Shown in pieces: positions 1 to 9,029 of a stretch of 64,000 nt of DNA. This DNA comes from Aulosira sp. FACHB-615 (GTDB taxonomy: Bacteria > Cyanobacteriota > Cyanobacteriia > Cyanobacteriales > Nostocaceae). The translations under genes and the position numbers were made by a program. The notes beneath the pieces are model-generated. The model was given only the letters and a program-made list of their open reading frames with translations, made no database searches and was not told where the DNA came from. Position 1 is the first letter of the stretch. Each line of letters opens with the position of its first letter. The stretch is from the NCBI RefSeq assembly GCF_014698045.1, contig NZ_JACJSE010000020.1, forward strand, positions 1 to 64,000, given 5' to 3'.

Positions 1-149
1 CGCCTCAATCGCAAGATTTTAGCTCATACCGTCTGTTTTTGGCTTAATCGCCACAATTGTGATCCTCTTCAATTCGACGCACTTGTTACGGAATATTAAG
101 TCGCACATCGCGTTAAGTCCTATTAAATTAGGGATGTTAATTCAAAGAA

Positions 150-197
150 AGTCGCAGAAATAGACTTCGTATACCCATTTGTTATTTATGCGATCGC
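150..197. repeat. dispersed repeat, copy 1 (hairpin with HIP1 end)
   Basis: A segment of about 48 bp starts with GTCGCAGAAATAG and ends in a HIP1 octamer. It is repeated at 959-1005 with only a few differences. Each copy has an inverted pair, CGCAGAAATA near one end and TATTTNTGCG near the other, which could form a hairpin; this copy has one mismatch in the right arm. Nothing else recognisable lies in positions 1-228. Confidence 0.6.
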
Positions 198-228
198 TAA
201 TTTTGCAACTTGTTTTACAGCAACGCCA

Positions 229-432
229 TTATCCTGTACCTTGCTGTTTCTGTTTATCCAGTTTCTCTTGAATTGCTTCACGACAAAATTCCGGCGGATC
301 ATCTTGTTGTTGTATCGCCTCCTTCATTTCTTTCGTGACACGTAAGTGTACGTACTCAGTTAAGGGTTTGTCCCTATCTGTTTTAAAACCATGATTTTTA
401 ATTTCTGGATTACCACGATTATCTTTAGGCAC
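229..432 (-). CDS. small hypothetical protein, ribbon-helix-helix-like
   Basis: A 67-residue highly charged protein starting at GTG (432) with a weak ribosome-binding site. The middle, YVHLRVTKEMKEAI followed by a helix ending in EKLDKQ, looks like the beta-strand/helix/helix pattern of small ribbon-helix-helix or CopG-like proteins, which often act as DNA-binding repressors or antitoxins. No partner toxin is visible next to it; the divergent neighbour at 561 is also unknown. The assignment is by pattern only and the function is not known. Confidence 0.5.
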   Translation of the reverse strand: MPKDNRGNPEIKNHGFKTDRDKPLTEYVHLRVTKEMKEAIQQQDDPPEFCREAIQEKLDKQKQQGTG

Positions 433-560
433 TTTATGTAACTTAATAAAGCTGGACTAATTGATATACACATTGAATAATCATTAGTTAGTGGTTGTTT
501 CACTCGCCAAAGTTCAGACAACCACTAAATGTCCACTGACAAAATGAACACTACTATTCT

Positions 561-941
561 ATGTTCACAAGAACAGAACTTGAACTGTTGACGCTGGCTC
601 AACTGAAAATTTTGTGTAATCGCTATGGTTTACGTCCAACAGGGAACCCAGGATACAAAGTCAGCTACATCACGACACTGATGGCGTTCCCTGTATTGGC
701 GATAAGTCAGATGAAGGATAACCGAGGTTTGAGAATACCATCATTCGAGAGTTATCAACATCTCAGCGTTGCGTTGGATGAAATGAATCAACCAACCTTA
801 GAACAGATAGCATTAATCAGGATTTCAATGGAAGGTAGGCGTATGGAATATCCGGCGAGATATGACCAGGAACAATTACTCAATCGCTATCATGCCAAAA
901 ATTACCTAGAACAAGCGATCGCTTTGCTGGAAATCAAGTAA
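561..941 (+). CDS. hypothetical protein with SAP-like N-terminus
   Basis: A 126-residue protein with an ATG start. The first 35 residues (ELELLTLAQLKILCNRYGL, then PTGNPGYKVSYI) resemble the helix-turn-helix of a SAP-like motif, which usually binds nucleic acid: a leading helix, a small loop with a glycine, and a second helix. The rest is helical and ends in a run that contains a HIP1 site in the DNA. No enzyme motif is seen. It lies between the two copies of the 45-48 bp repeat at 150 and 959, together with the divergent gene at 229-432. Confidence 0.55.
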   Translation: MFTRTELELLTLAQLKILCNRYGLRPTGNPGYKVSYITTLMAFPVLAISQMKDNRGLRIPSFESYQHLSVALDEMNQPTLEQIALIRISMEGRRMEYPARYDQEQLLNRYHAKNYLEQAIALLEIK

Positions 942-1309
942 TATCTATTCCGTCGCCAGTCGCAGAAATAGCTTTTGCATACACATTTGTTATTTCTGCG
1001 ATCGCATTTGCCACATAGCGGTTCTCGCTGGAGTCAAATATAGAGTGTTAGAATTTAACTATTGGCAGTACATACTTACTGGTGTAAAAGTTAGCAGGGT
1101 TCTACAGAAAAACATCACCAAAGAGTTAATTAGCGTGAAAAATTCAACGCTAACTTTAGTAAGCAAGGTAAAAAGTTGCTAGGCGGTAAACATATCCCAG
1201 GTAAGTTAATGAGTAAGGTCACAAACTTACTCTTTGCTGAATTATGTAAAATGACATTAACCTGATCTAATGTTTAACCCTTCATTTTTCATGAAGGGTC
1301 TTAGAATCT
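942..1309. other. intergenic region with repeat copy 2
   Basis: This 368-bp gap holds the second copy of the dispersed repeat at 959-1005, whose two arms CGCAGAAATA and TATTTCTGCG match perfectly. The remainder is AT-rich with no convincing gene. The 3' part should hold the promoter of the TPR gene at 1310; an AAGGG lies about 12 bases before that start. Confidence 0.5.
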
Positions 1310-3646
1310 ATGAAACTTTCAGTTACCCTGAACAGCAAGAATCAATTTGTTTTAGCATTAGTCTTGAAAAGTGCGATCGCATTTTCACCCTTGCTGCTGT
1401 CTACTGGTGTGGCGAGTGGACAAACTACACCACCCATCACCCAAGAACAAACTATCGCGCAAGTTCTCTCTAATCAAGAACGCGCAGAATTAAACCAACT
1501 GCGAAAGCAAGCACCATCTAATGGCATTTCGACAACTATCTTACTCAATCTTTGGTTAGTTATATTAAGTTTATTTCCTGTAGCTGTGATTGCTTTATTT
1601 TGGTTACTACGGCGGGTAGCCATTAGAGAAATTGTTGATAAAGCAATGGGACAGCTACAAGGCATCGAAAATTTGCAAAATCAAATAGTGATTGTTAAGC
1701 AAGAAGCGGAAAATTTGATTCAAGAAGTCAAAAAAATCAATCGAGAGTTAGAAAATGAATCCGAAGCTCTCAAGCAGAATATACAGCAAGAACAAGAGAA
1801 TTTATCTAATTTGCAATCTGAGATATTGCAATCCAAGAACAATATTTTATCGGGGTTAGAAGTAGAAATCAAGAATCTACAAAATCATCTAGATAATTTA
1901 GAAGCTGAATTTAGTCAGCAATTACAACAATTGCAGCTAACCACCCAACAAAAACGCGATACCAGTTTGGAAAATATTGGTAATTTAGAATCTGATTTTG
2001 CTTCACAGATTGCTGAAATCAAAATAGGCACTGAAAAACATAAGCAGATAACTTGGGAATATTTGGAAAAATCCCAAAATGAATTTATATCTCAGTTTGC
2101 CAATTTACACGCAGATTTTGAACAACAAAAAGATAATTTAATTGCGGAATTGCTCAAAACGCAACAAGAATTTATCTCAGAATTGGCGGGAATTAGAGTC
2201 GATACTGAACAACAAAAAGATAGAACTAAAAATAATATTGCAGAATTAGAAAATAGCTTTAATTTGCATATATCTAGCTTAAACTCGGCAACTCAGCAGC
2301 AAAAAGATTACTTACTGGCAGAATTAGTCAAAAACCAACAAGAATTTATCTCAGAATTAGCGGGAATTAGAGTCGATGCTGAACAACAAAAAGATAGAAC
2401 TAAAAATAATATTGCAGAATTAGAGAATAGCTTTAATTTGTATATATCTAGCTTAAACTCGGCAACTCAGCAGCGAACAGATGACTTACTGGCAGAATTA
2501 GTTAAAACGCAACAAGAATTTATCGCAGAGTTGGCGGGAATTAGAGTAAATGCTGAACAGCAAAAAGATAAAACACTGGATAATATTAGAGAAATAGTCA
2601 ATAGTTTAACTGCTCAACTCTCTGGCTTACCATTGGAGTATGAGCAACAAAAGCAGGTTTTATTAGAAAATCTAGAAAAAATCCAAACAGCCGCACAGTT
2701 AGATATTAGCAAACATAAAGATTCAATTATCGAAAATTTGGAAAAATCTGGTTTAGAGTTTGCGGAACAATTTTCGGAACTGCAAGTAAATGCTCAAAAA
2801 CAAAAGTTATTCCTTCTTGAAAAGCTGGAAAAATTAGAAACTGAATTTGTGTCTCAACTGTCAGAATTACAATTAGATGCTCAACAACGTAAAGAGTTAA
2901 TTCTCCAAGAAATTACAGAGTCAAAAACGACCCAACCTCAAGCACCACCAGTATCAGTAGAAGCTGATATCCAACAAGGTGATGATTTATTTGCCCAAAA
3001 GCAATATGAAGCAGCGATCGCCTGTTACAATCAAGCAATAAAAATCCAGCCGGAAAATGCCACCGCTTGGTTAAAACATGGTCTGACTTTAGCAAGACTG
3101 AAGCGTTATCAAGATGCGATCGCTTCCTATGACCAGGCTATCAAACTGCAACCAGATTATCATCAAGCGTGGTGCGATCGCGGCGTGGCGTTTGGTAATC
3201 TCCGTCAGCATAAGCAGGCTTTTGCTTGTTTCAATAAAGCCACAAAAATCAAACCCGATGATGTCACGGCTTGGTTAAACCGGGGTTTATCTCTCATAGA
3301 ATTGGAAGAATATGAAGAAGCATTAGCTTCATTTGAGCAAGCGATTAAATTGCAACCTAACTCGCCCAAAATCTGGGATAAACGCGGTTACACGCTGGTA
3401 AGATTAGGTATGGATGACGATGCGATCGCTGCATTTAATAAAGCCATAGAACTTAAGCCAGATTACGCAATTTCTTATTATAATAAAGCAGCTTGTTATG
3501 CTCTCCAAAAACAAGCTCAATTAGCAATTGAATGTCTCCAACAAGCAATAGAAATTAATCCCAGATATAAAGAAGATGCGGCCAATGATATCGATTTTGA
3601 TGAAATCGCTAAAAATGAACGGTTTCAACAGTTAATCGCTGATTAA
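1310..3646 (+). CDS. membrane-anchored coiled-coil TPR protein
   Basis: A 778-residue protein. A hydrophobic N-terminus (about residues 11-37) looks like a signal sequence, and a second membrane segment lies at about 77-100. Residues 105-540 are a long Glu/Gln/Lys-rich coiled coil. Residues about 551-750 form five to six tetratricopeptide repeats of the type YEAAIACYNQAIKIQPENA. TPR units mediate protein-protein contacts; no catalytic motif is present. Within the coiled coil a 58-residue unit is repeated in tandem (DNA 2144-2317, 2318-2491 and a diverged 2492-2665), showing recent internal duplication. The role is unknown; a scaffold at the membrane is a reasonable inference. Confidence 0.85.
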   Translation: MKLSVTLNSKNQFVLALVLKSAIAFSPLLLSTGVASGQTTPPITQEQTIAQVLSNQERAELNQLRKQAPSNGISTTILLNLWLVILSLFPVAVIALFWLLRRVAIREIVDKAMGQLQGIENLQNQIVIVKQEAENLIQEVKKINRELENESEALKQNIQQEQENLSNLQSEILQSKNNILSGLEVEIKNLQNHLDNLEAEFSQQLQQLQLTTQQKRDTSLENIGNLESDFASQIAEIKIGTEKHKQITWEYLEKSQNEFISQFANLHADFEQQKDNLIAELLKTQQEFISELAGIRVDTEQQKDRTKNNIAELENSFNLHISSLNSATQQQKDYLLAELVKNQQEFISELAGIRVDAEQQKDRTKNNIAELENSFNLYISSLNSATQQRTDDLLAELVKTQQEFIAELAGIRVNAEQQKDKTLDNIREIVNSLTAQLSGLPLEYEQQKQVLLENLEKIQTAAQLDISKHKDSIIENLEKSGLEFAEQFSELQVNAQKQKLFLLEKLEKLETEFVSQLSELQLDAQQRKELILQEITESKTTQPQAPPVSVEADIQQGDDLFAQKQYEAAIACYNQAIKIQPENATAWLKHGLTLARLKRYQDAIASYDQAIKLQPDYHQAWCDRGVAFGNLRQHKQAFACFNKATKIKPDDVTAWLNRGLSLIELEEYEEALASFEQAIKLQPNSPKIWDKRGYTLVRLGMDDDAIAAFNKAIELKPDYAISYYNKAACYALQKQAQLAIECLQQAIEINPRYKEDAANDIDFDEIAKNERFQQLIAD
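2144..2665 (+). repeat. tandem 174-bp in-frame repeat within the TPR gene
   Basis: Three consecutive 174-bp units (2144-2317, 2318-2491, 2492-2665) encode 58 residues each, beginning AELxKxQQEFI. Units 1 and 2 are almost identical at DNA level; unit 3 matches only over its first half. The unit length keeps the reading frame and is a plausible multiple of the coiled-coil register. Confidence 0.8.
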
Positions 3647-3694
3647 TTTGATATTCTATGTAAGAATTTAGGAGTCAAGAGATATAGTATTAAA

Positions 3695-4303
3695 ATGCCT
3701 TACAGTGCGTTTACTTTTAATAAAGTCAAAAAAGACTTTCAACTAACAGTTGTTGAAAATCAGGATTTATTCTCCGATACAGCAGTTGTTACACCTACAG
3801 ATTACCTAAATATGATTCTGGCAGAACATTTACCTTTAGTAACGGCAATCAATACAGAAAAAGCTCGTTCAGAATTGGTAATCATGCCAGTTTTAATAGA
3901 AGTGAGGCGTTATTTACAATATCAAGTGAGCGTCTTCTCTGGTTCTGAGTTTAATGTTGATGCAGCCCAAGGATTAGAAGGACGTTGTGATTTTATCTTG
4001 TGTAAATCACCAGAACAGTATGATATCACCAGCCCTGTAGTGACAATTGTTGAAGCTAAAAACGAAAGTATTAAATCAGGTTTAGGACAATGTATTGCCA
4101 CAATGATTGCTGCTAATTTATTTAATCAACAACAGGGTAATGTTACTAATGAAATTTATGGTGTAGTGACAACAGGAACTGATTGGAAATTTTTAAAACT
4201 TTGCAACAGTAATGTTTTTATAGACAAGAAAGATTATTTCATCAAGGAAGTAGACAAAATTCTCGGCATTTTATCTATGAGCCTGAGCAATTCTACAGTT
4301 TAG
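3695..4303 (+). CDS. hypothetical protein, PD-(D/E)XK nuclease-like
   Basis: A 202-residue protein. Near residues 95-125 it carries GRCDFIL, a spacer, and then VTIVEAKNESIKSG, which fits the Asp...Glu-x-Lys core of PD-(D/E)XK-fold proteins as in type I restriction HsdR N-termini. A strand/helix pattern follows, including GLGQCIATMIAAN. Related cyanobacterial proteins of about 200 residues are generally annotated as hypothetical. It sits 48 bp after the TPR gene on the same strand and could be co-transcribed. No methylase or helicase partner is nearby, so restriction activity is not implied. Confidence 0.6.
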   Translation: MPYSAFTFNKVKKDFQLTVVENQDLFSDTAVVTPTDYLNMILAEHLPLVTAINTEKARSELVIMPVLIEVRRYLQYQVSVFSGSEFNVDAAQGLEGRCDFILCKSPEQYDITSPVVTIVEAKNESIKSGLGQCIATMIAANLFNQQQGNVTNEIYGVVTTGTDWKFLKLCNSNVFIDKKDYFIKEVDKILGILSMSLSNSTV

Positions 4304-4304
4304 C

Positions 4305-5450
4305 TTACTTCATACTTGTAATTATTTGGTTAATAATTTCATCTTTCTTACCCGTGACAAAGTTCGCAAAACGTTGTGCTAAAGGTGGAACAAAAACCAG
4401 AGGATTGCTAAATCCTGAAAAAATATGCACACCATCAATCTCTGGAACAGCACCAATTATAAAACGTTTGTTACTAAACGCTACTAAACACTTATGCCAA
4501 GTTCCTGAGAAGCTGCCTAAAGCTGGTAAGACTTGCGTGATACTTTTTCTCAGCCATTGTTCACTTTCTTCTGCATTAATTTGTGCATGAGGATTTGTCA
4601 GTACGCGACTAATTTGTCCCAAGCGCAAGCTACCATCTAGAAATTGAACTACACCTACATCTAATATTGGTGATGCTAATTCTTTTTCAGGTTGATTCCA
4701 CAATTCATCAACTTGTATAGATACGGATTCTAATTCAAATCTTTGCAGATTCGCCGGCATTACTAAAGTTTGCAAACGCAAATCTACAGGTGGAATTTCA
4801 ATCATTTCGGCGTGAGTAAAATACACTTTAATGGAAATACCTGCTGATTTGAGTAATTTGCGGCTGAGTCCACCAGCACAAATTACAACGTTAGCACTGT
4901 GATAAGTTCCGGTATTTGTTTGGACACCTCCTTTCAATATTTGCAGAACTTGACTAATTTGCATTTCCCCACCAGCGCGTAAAAAAGCTTGTATGTAAGC
5001 TTGTGCGGTTTTATCTGGATGAATATGTCCATGTTTCACAGTTAAAGCGCCGGAAATAACTTCCCGATTTATTAGTGGTTCTAACTCACAAGCGTCTTGT
5101 ACACTGAGTAAACTTGGCGGTACAGCACAATTAGCATAGACACTGGCGGCGGTTTCTGGGTGAGTATCGGCTGAAATCGTCAGTAATAAATCTAATTCTC
5201 GCAATTCAATATCAGCATCTAACTCTTGAGGCAAGATTTGGTAACGATCGCTCGCTTCTTGGCATAATTGACGAGTGAGTGGTGTTGTTCCTGACCAATA
5301 AGCTAGTCCACCATAACTATATCGAGTTGCATTGTCTGGTGTGGCGTGTTGTTCCAACAACAGCACACGCAAGCCGACTTTGACTAATTCATAACCCAGT
5401 GTCGCACCTGTAATTCCGCCACCAACCACAATCCAATCGTAGGTTTTCAT
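4305..5450 (-). CDS. FAD-dependent oxidoreductase, DAO family
   Basis: A 381-residue protein whose N-terminus has the dinucleotide-binding motif VVGGGITGATLGYEL (residues 8-22), followed by the acidic end of the second strand (LLLEQH). A second conserved segment, VVICAGGLSRKLL, lies mid-protein and a C-terminal FSGFSNP region follows, as in the D-amino acid oxidase/glycine oxidase family. The family oxidises amines or amino acids using FAD. Its start codon directly abuts the stop of the upstream 2OG oxygenase gene, so the two are almost certainly one transcript and may act on the same small molecule. The substrate is not predictable from sequence. Confidence 0.85.
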   Translation of the reverse strand: MKTYDWIVVGGGITGATLGYELVKVGLRVLLLEQHATPDNATRYSYGGLAYWSGTTPLTRQLCQEASDRYQILPQELDADIELRELDLLLTISADTHPETAASVYANCAVPPSLLSVQDACELEPLINREVISGALTVKHGHIHPDKTAQAYIQAFLRAGGEMQISQVLQILKGGVQTNTGTYHSANVVICAGGLSRKLLKSAGISIKVYFTHAEMIEIPPVDLRLQTLVMPANLQRFELESVSIQVDELWNQPEKELASPILDVGVVQFLDGSLRLGQISRVLTNPHAQINAEESEQWLRKSITQVLPALGSFSGTWHKCLVAFSNKRFIIGAVPEIDGVHIFSGFSNPLVFVPPLAQRFANFVTGKKDEIINQIITSMK

Positions 5451-6359
5451 TTAATATGTTGCTTGTAGACGACTCAAAAGATATTCTCCCGCAAGGATGG
5501 GAGGATAAATAGGCGCACGTTCCTTTTGGCAAGTTTCCAAACAAACAATTTCTGTATCATCATTAGGATGACAGAAAAATGCTATTGAATAGCGCGATCG
5601 CTTTACCCTATAATCATTGGGAATCATTACCCGATGCTTAGTTGAACAAAACACATCATTTGTCCAACGCTGCATCAAATCTCCTGTATTCACAATCACC
5701 GTATCAGGAATTGTCGGCGCAGTTATCCACTCTCCAGTTGTTGTTTGCACTTCCAAACCACCCACATCATCTTGGAATAGCAAAGTAATACTGCCATAAT
5801 CAGAATGCTCCCCCGCACGCACTTGTCCAGGTTTCGGAAGTTCTTGGATTGGCGGATAATGTAGCAGTCGCAGAGTATGATTTTGCTGATTGTGTCTAAT
5901 TGTCAAAAAATCTTTTGGTAATCCCAACGCCAACGCAAATGTTGTTAATACTTTGTTAGCTAGTTCTGTACAAGCTGTATAAAATGCAATAATACAAGAG
6001 TTGTTTGCTAAACTCACACCATCAATAGAAAACGCAACTTCTACCTTGCTAAAATTAAAAGCTTCTTTTAAGTCTCCTGGTTGACTTGGATTAAGTCGCT
6101 CTCTTTCTCTGCCAACATAACCAGTATTACTAAATTCATCTTGCCAAGCTATTTGTTGTTTAACTTCTAGCGGTAAATTAAAAATATGTTGACTATAGCT
6201 AAATACTTCTGCAATCAATTCTTTTGAAATGCCATGATTTTGCAAATACATAAAGCCAACTTCATGGCAAGCTTGATAAATTTGTTTCACCACAGCATCT
6301 TGAGCTTGTGAATCACTATTTATCAAGGCTGATAAATCAATAATTGGTATTCTGCACAT
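5451..6359 (-). CDS. 2-oxoglutarate/Fe(II) oxygenase, isopenicillin N synthase family
   Basis: A 302-residue protein typical in length for this family. The N-terminal DIOX_N-like part begins IPIIDLSALI. The iron ligands are visible as HSDYGSIT (His and Asp) and the later KHRVM His; the 2-oxoglutarate-binding Arg-x-Ser appears as RYSIAFF. Such enzymes hydroxylate, desaturate or cyclise small molecules. It is the first gene of a two-gene minus-strand unit with the FAD oxidoreductase (zero spacing). Another member of the same family is at 63148-64000. The substrate is unknown. Confidence 0.88.
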   Translation of the reverse strand: MCRIPIIDLSALINSDSQAQDAVVKQIYQACHEVGFMYLQNHGISKELIAEVFSYSQHIFNLPLEVKQQIAWQDEFSNTGYVGRERERLNPSQPGDLKEAFNFSKVEVAFSIDGVSLANNSCIIAFYTACTELANKVLTTFALALGLPKDFLTIRHNQQNHTLRLLHYPPIQELPKPGQVRAGEHSDYGSITLLFQDDVGGLEVQTTTGEWITAPTIPDTVIVNTGDLMQRWTNDVFCSTKHRVMIPNDYRVKRSRYSIAFFCHPNDDTEIVCLETCQKERAPIYPPILAGEYLLSRLQATY

Positions 6360-6580
6360 TGGAGAAATTATATATAGCGTTTGTCGGTTTAGTGCAGTAC
6401 AAGAAGCTAGAGGCTAGGAACTAGAGAAATGCACCTCATTGAGATGAGAAACATAAATCTTAAATCATGCGGGAACAACTTCTTTCTTCTCTTCCTTTGT
6501 GTACTTTGCGTGCTTTGCGGTTCGTTTTCATAATTTCTTGTTCACGACTGATCTAAAATATACATAGTAAGGAAATTATT

Positions 6581-7090
6581 TTGCTAAAAATTACTCAATG
6601 CGAAACTGACAAAGACAAAGCCCATATCAAAGATTTGCTCTTGGAATATTTTAGCTGGATAAATTCTATGTGGAACCAGGAATTTAACCTGAGTTTTGAT
6701 GTTAATTCCTCCTTAGAAGAATGTCTTGCTCAACTTGATGAATTTATGCCGCCAGCCGGACGCTTACTTTTAGCAAGATATAAAGGCAAAATTGTTGGTT
6801 GTGTTGGCTTACGCCGCATTGATCAGGAAATTGGAGAAATAAAAAGGCTGTACGTCCAGCCAAAGTTTCGCGCCCAAGGTATAGGCCGAGAATTATTAGA
6901 AAATATTATCTATGAAGCTGCCAATTTAGGTTACTCAAAACTGCGCTTAGATACGGCTCCTTTTGCGAAAGCCGCGCAGGCACTGTATCATTCACTCGGT
7001 TTTCAAGATATCGCACCATATTTTGAAAAAACAGAAGTCCCTCCAGAATATCGAGATAACTGGATTTTTCTGGAATTGAGACTTTATTGA
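6581..7090 (+). CDS. GNAT family N-acetyltransferase
   Basis: A 169-residue protein with the acetyl-CoA-binding segment GEIKRLYVQPKFRAQGIG followed by a helix (RELLENII) at about residues 85-115, and a C-terminal ALYHSLGFQ typical of the fold. A TTG start is supported by AAGGA about 7 bases upstream (6569-6573). It would transfer acetyl from acetyl-CoA to an amine; the target is unknown. It stands alone, transcribed away from the oxygenase pair, with repeat-like sequence (CTAGAGGCTAG and a 'cttTGCGtgctttgcggttcg' type element) in the gap upstream. Confidence 0.85.
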   Translation: MLKITQCETDKDKAHIKDLLLEYFSWINSMWNQEFNLSFDVNSSLEECLAQLDEFMPPAGRLLLARYKGKIVGCVGLRRIDQEIGEIKRLYVQPKFRAQGIGRELLENIIYEAANLGYSKLRLDTAPFAKAAQALYHSLGFQDIAPYFEKTEVPPEYRDNWIFLELRLY

Positions 7091-7285
7091 ATCTAAGATG
7101 TGTAATTATTCAGTTTTTAGGCAAATAAACACCATTATTACTTATATTTAAACAACTTTACTAGTATCGCAACATTGGCATAATCAATTCCTTCTATAGC
7201 AATCTGCGATAAAGATTTATGAAGAAAATTTAACATAATTGCATATAATGAAGTTATTCAACTATAAGTATTTTTGCTTACTGCC

Positions 7286-8962
7286 ATGATAGCGGATGGA
7301 TTTCCTTGGCTAACCGCGATTATTCTGCTCCCACTCGTTGCTTCCATGCTCATTCCCGTGCTGCCTGATAAAGACGGCAAACTTGTGCGCTGGTATGCCC
7401 TAGGTGTGGCGATCGCGGATTTTATCTTGATGTGCTACGCTTTTTGGAAGCATTACGATGCCAGCAGTGCAACGTTTCAACTCGCGGAGAAATATGCCTG
7501 GGTGCCTCAGTTGGGGTTCAGTTGGGCAGTTTCAGTCGATGGAATATCCGCGCCACTTGTGCTACTGGCAGGACTAGTCACAACTCTTTCAATGTTTGCT
7601 GCATGGCAAGTTAACCTCAAGCCACGCCTGTTTTACTTCTTAATGTTGCTGCTATATAGCGCACAAATCGGCGTATTTGTCGCCCAAGACTTATTGTTGT
7701 TCTTTATTATGTGGGAACTAGAATTAGTTCCTGTTTACCTACTAGTCTCCATTTGGGGTGGTCAAAAACGCCGTTACGCTGCCACTAAATTCTTACTTTA
7801 CACCGCCGCCGCTTCTATTTTTATTCTCGTAGCAGGCCTAGCAATGGCACTCTACGGCGATAATACAACCTTCGATATAGTCGAACTTAGTGCCAAGAAT
7901 TATCCCTTAGCTTTAGAACTGTGGTTATATGCTGGGTTATTAATTGCCTTTGGTGTCAAATTAGCAGTATTTCCCTTGCATACATGGTTGCCTGATGCCC
8001 ACGGTGAAGCATCTGCTCCTGTATCCATGCTATTAGCAGGTGTACTGCTGAAAATGGGTGGATATGGATTAATTCGCATCAATTTAGAAATGCTCTCCGA
8101 TGCCCATGTTTACTTTGCACCAGTTCTCGCAACTCTTGGTGTCATCAATATTATCTATGGTGCATTAAACTCCTTCGCTCAGACGAACATGAAGCGCCGC
8201 CTCGCTTATTCGTCTATTTCTCACATGGGTTTTGTACTGCTGGGAATTGCCTCCTTCACCGATGTCGGTGTCAGTGGTGCAATGCTGCAAATGCTTTCCC
8301 ACGGTTTAATTGCCGCAGTTCTATTCTTCTTAGCTGGTGTTACCTACGATCGCACCCATACAATGGCAATGGAAAGTATGGGCGGTATTGGTCAGCTTAT
8401 GCCAAAAGTATTTGCCCTGTTTACGGCTGGTGCAATGGCATCACTCGCACTTCCCGGTATGAGTGGCTTTGTGAGTGAACTGCAAGTATTTGTTGGCATT
8501 ACTACCAGTGACATTTACAGCCCTACATTCTGCACCGTGATGGTGTTCTTAGCCGCAGTCGGCGTGATCCTCACCCCGATTTATCTGCTGTCGATGTTGC
8601 GACAAGTATTTTACGGTACTGGCTCAGAACTCACCTGTGATATTGGTAACTCTGCTTTTGAAAATCAAGAAGATGAAGGTACAGTTTGCTTCGGTACAGA
8701 CTGTCTCCTACCCAGCGAAGCAGTTTACCGAGATGCCCAACCCCGTGAAATCTTTATCGCCGCTTGTTTCTTGGTGCTGATTATTGGTGTTGGTATTTAT
8801 CCCAAATTGGCTACACAAATGTATGATGTCAAAACCGTGGCGGTGAATAGCCAAGTACGTCAATCATATATTCAATTTGCCGAAGCCAAGCCCGAAATCT
8901 ATGCCAAGGGATTATTTGCACCCCAAGTTACCCAGCCGGAAGTTTTAGGAATCATTAAATAA
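7286..8962 (+). CDS. ndhD: NAD(P)H-quinone oxidoreductase subunit 4 (NdhD, NdhD1-like)
   Basis: A membrane protein of about 558 residues with some 14 hydrophobic segments, homologous to chain 4 of complex I. Hallmarks are the MWELELVPVYLLVSIWG segment, the proton-channel Lys in KFLLYTAAAS, and HTWLPDAHGEASAPVSMLLAG. It is a thylakoid subunit of cyanobacterial NDH-1, used in respiration, cyclic electron flow and, in some paralogues, CO2 uptake; the N-terminus and the end (PREIF...IYPKLATQMYD) resemble the NdhD1/NDH-1L type. The first ATG (7286) is chosen; TTG at 7274 is an alternative. A loop near residues 455-480 has three Cys (TCDIGN, VCFGTDC). A strong hairpin follows at 8986-9029. Confidence 0.93.
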   Translation: MIADGFPWLTAIILLPLVASMLIPVLPDKDGKLVRWYALGVAIADFILMCYAFWKHYDASSATFQLAEKYAWVPQLGFSWAVSVDGISAPLVLLAGLVTTLSMFAAWQVNLKPRLFYFLMLLLYSAQIGVFVAQDLLLFFIMWELELVPVYLLVSIWGGQKRRYAATKFLLYTAAASIFILVAGLAMALYGDNTTFDIVELSAKNYPLALELWLYAGLLIAFGVKLAVFPLHTWLPDAHGEASAPVSMLLAGVLLKMGGYGLIRINLEMLSDAHVYFAPVLATLGVINIIYGALNSFAQTNMKRRLAYSSISHMGFVLLGIASFTDVGVSGAMLQMLSHGLIAAVLFFLAGVTYDRTHTMAMESMGGIGQLMPKVFALFTAGAMASLALPGMSGFVSELQVFVGITTSDIYSPTFCTVMVFLAAVGVILTPIYLLSMLRQVFYGTGSELTCDIGNSAFENQEDEGTVCFGTDCLLPSEAVYRDAQPREIFIAACFLVLIIGVGIYPKLATQMYDVKTVAVNSQVRQSYIQFAEAKPEIYAKGLFAPQVTQPEVLGIIK

Positions 8963-8985
8963 ATTCTTCCGCCAAAAAATTAATT

Positions 8986-9029
8986 AGCCGTTATTAACTG
9001 CGTGGTGATGTATGCAGTTGATGACGGCT
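8986..9029 (+). terminator. hairpin terminator of ndhD
   Basis: Inverted arms 8986-9001 and 9014-9029 can pair over 16 bp in RNA (two G-U pairs), with a 12-base loop, followed by a T-rich stretch. It starts 24 bases after the ndhD stop codon. Confidence 0.7.
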
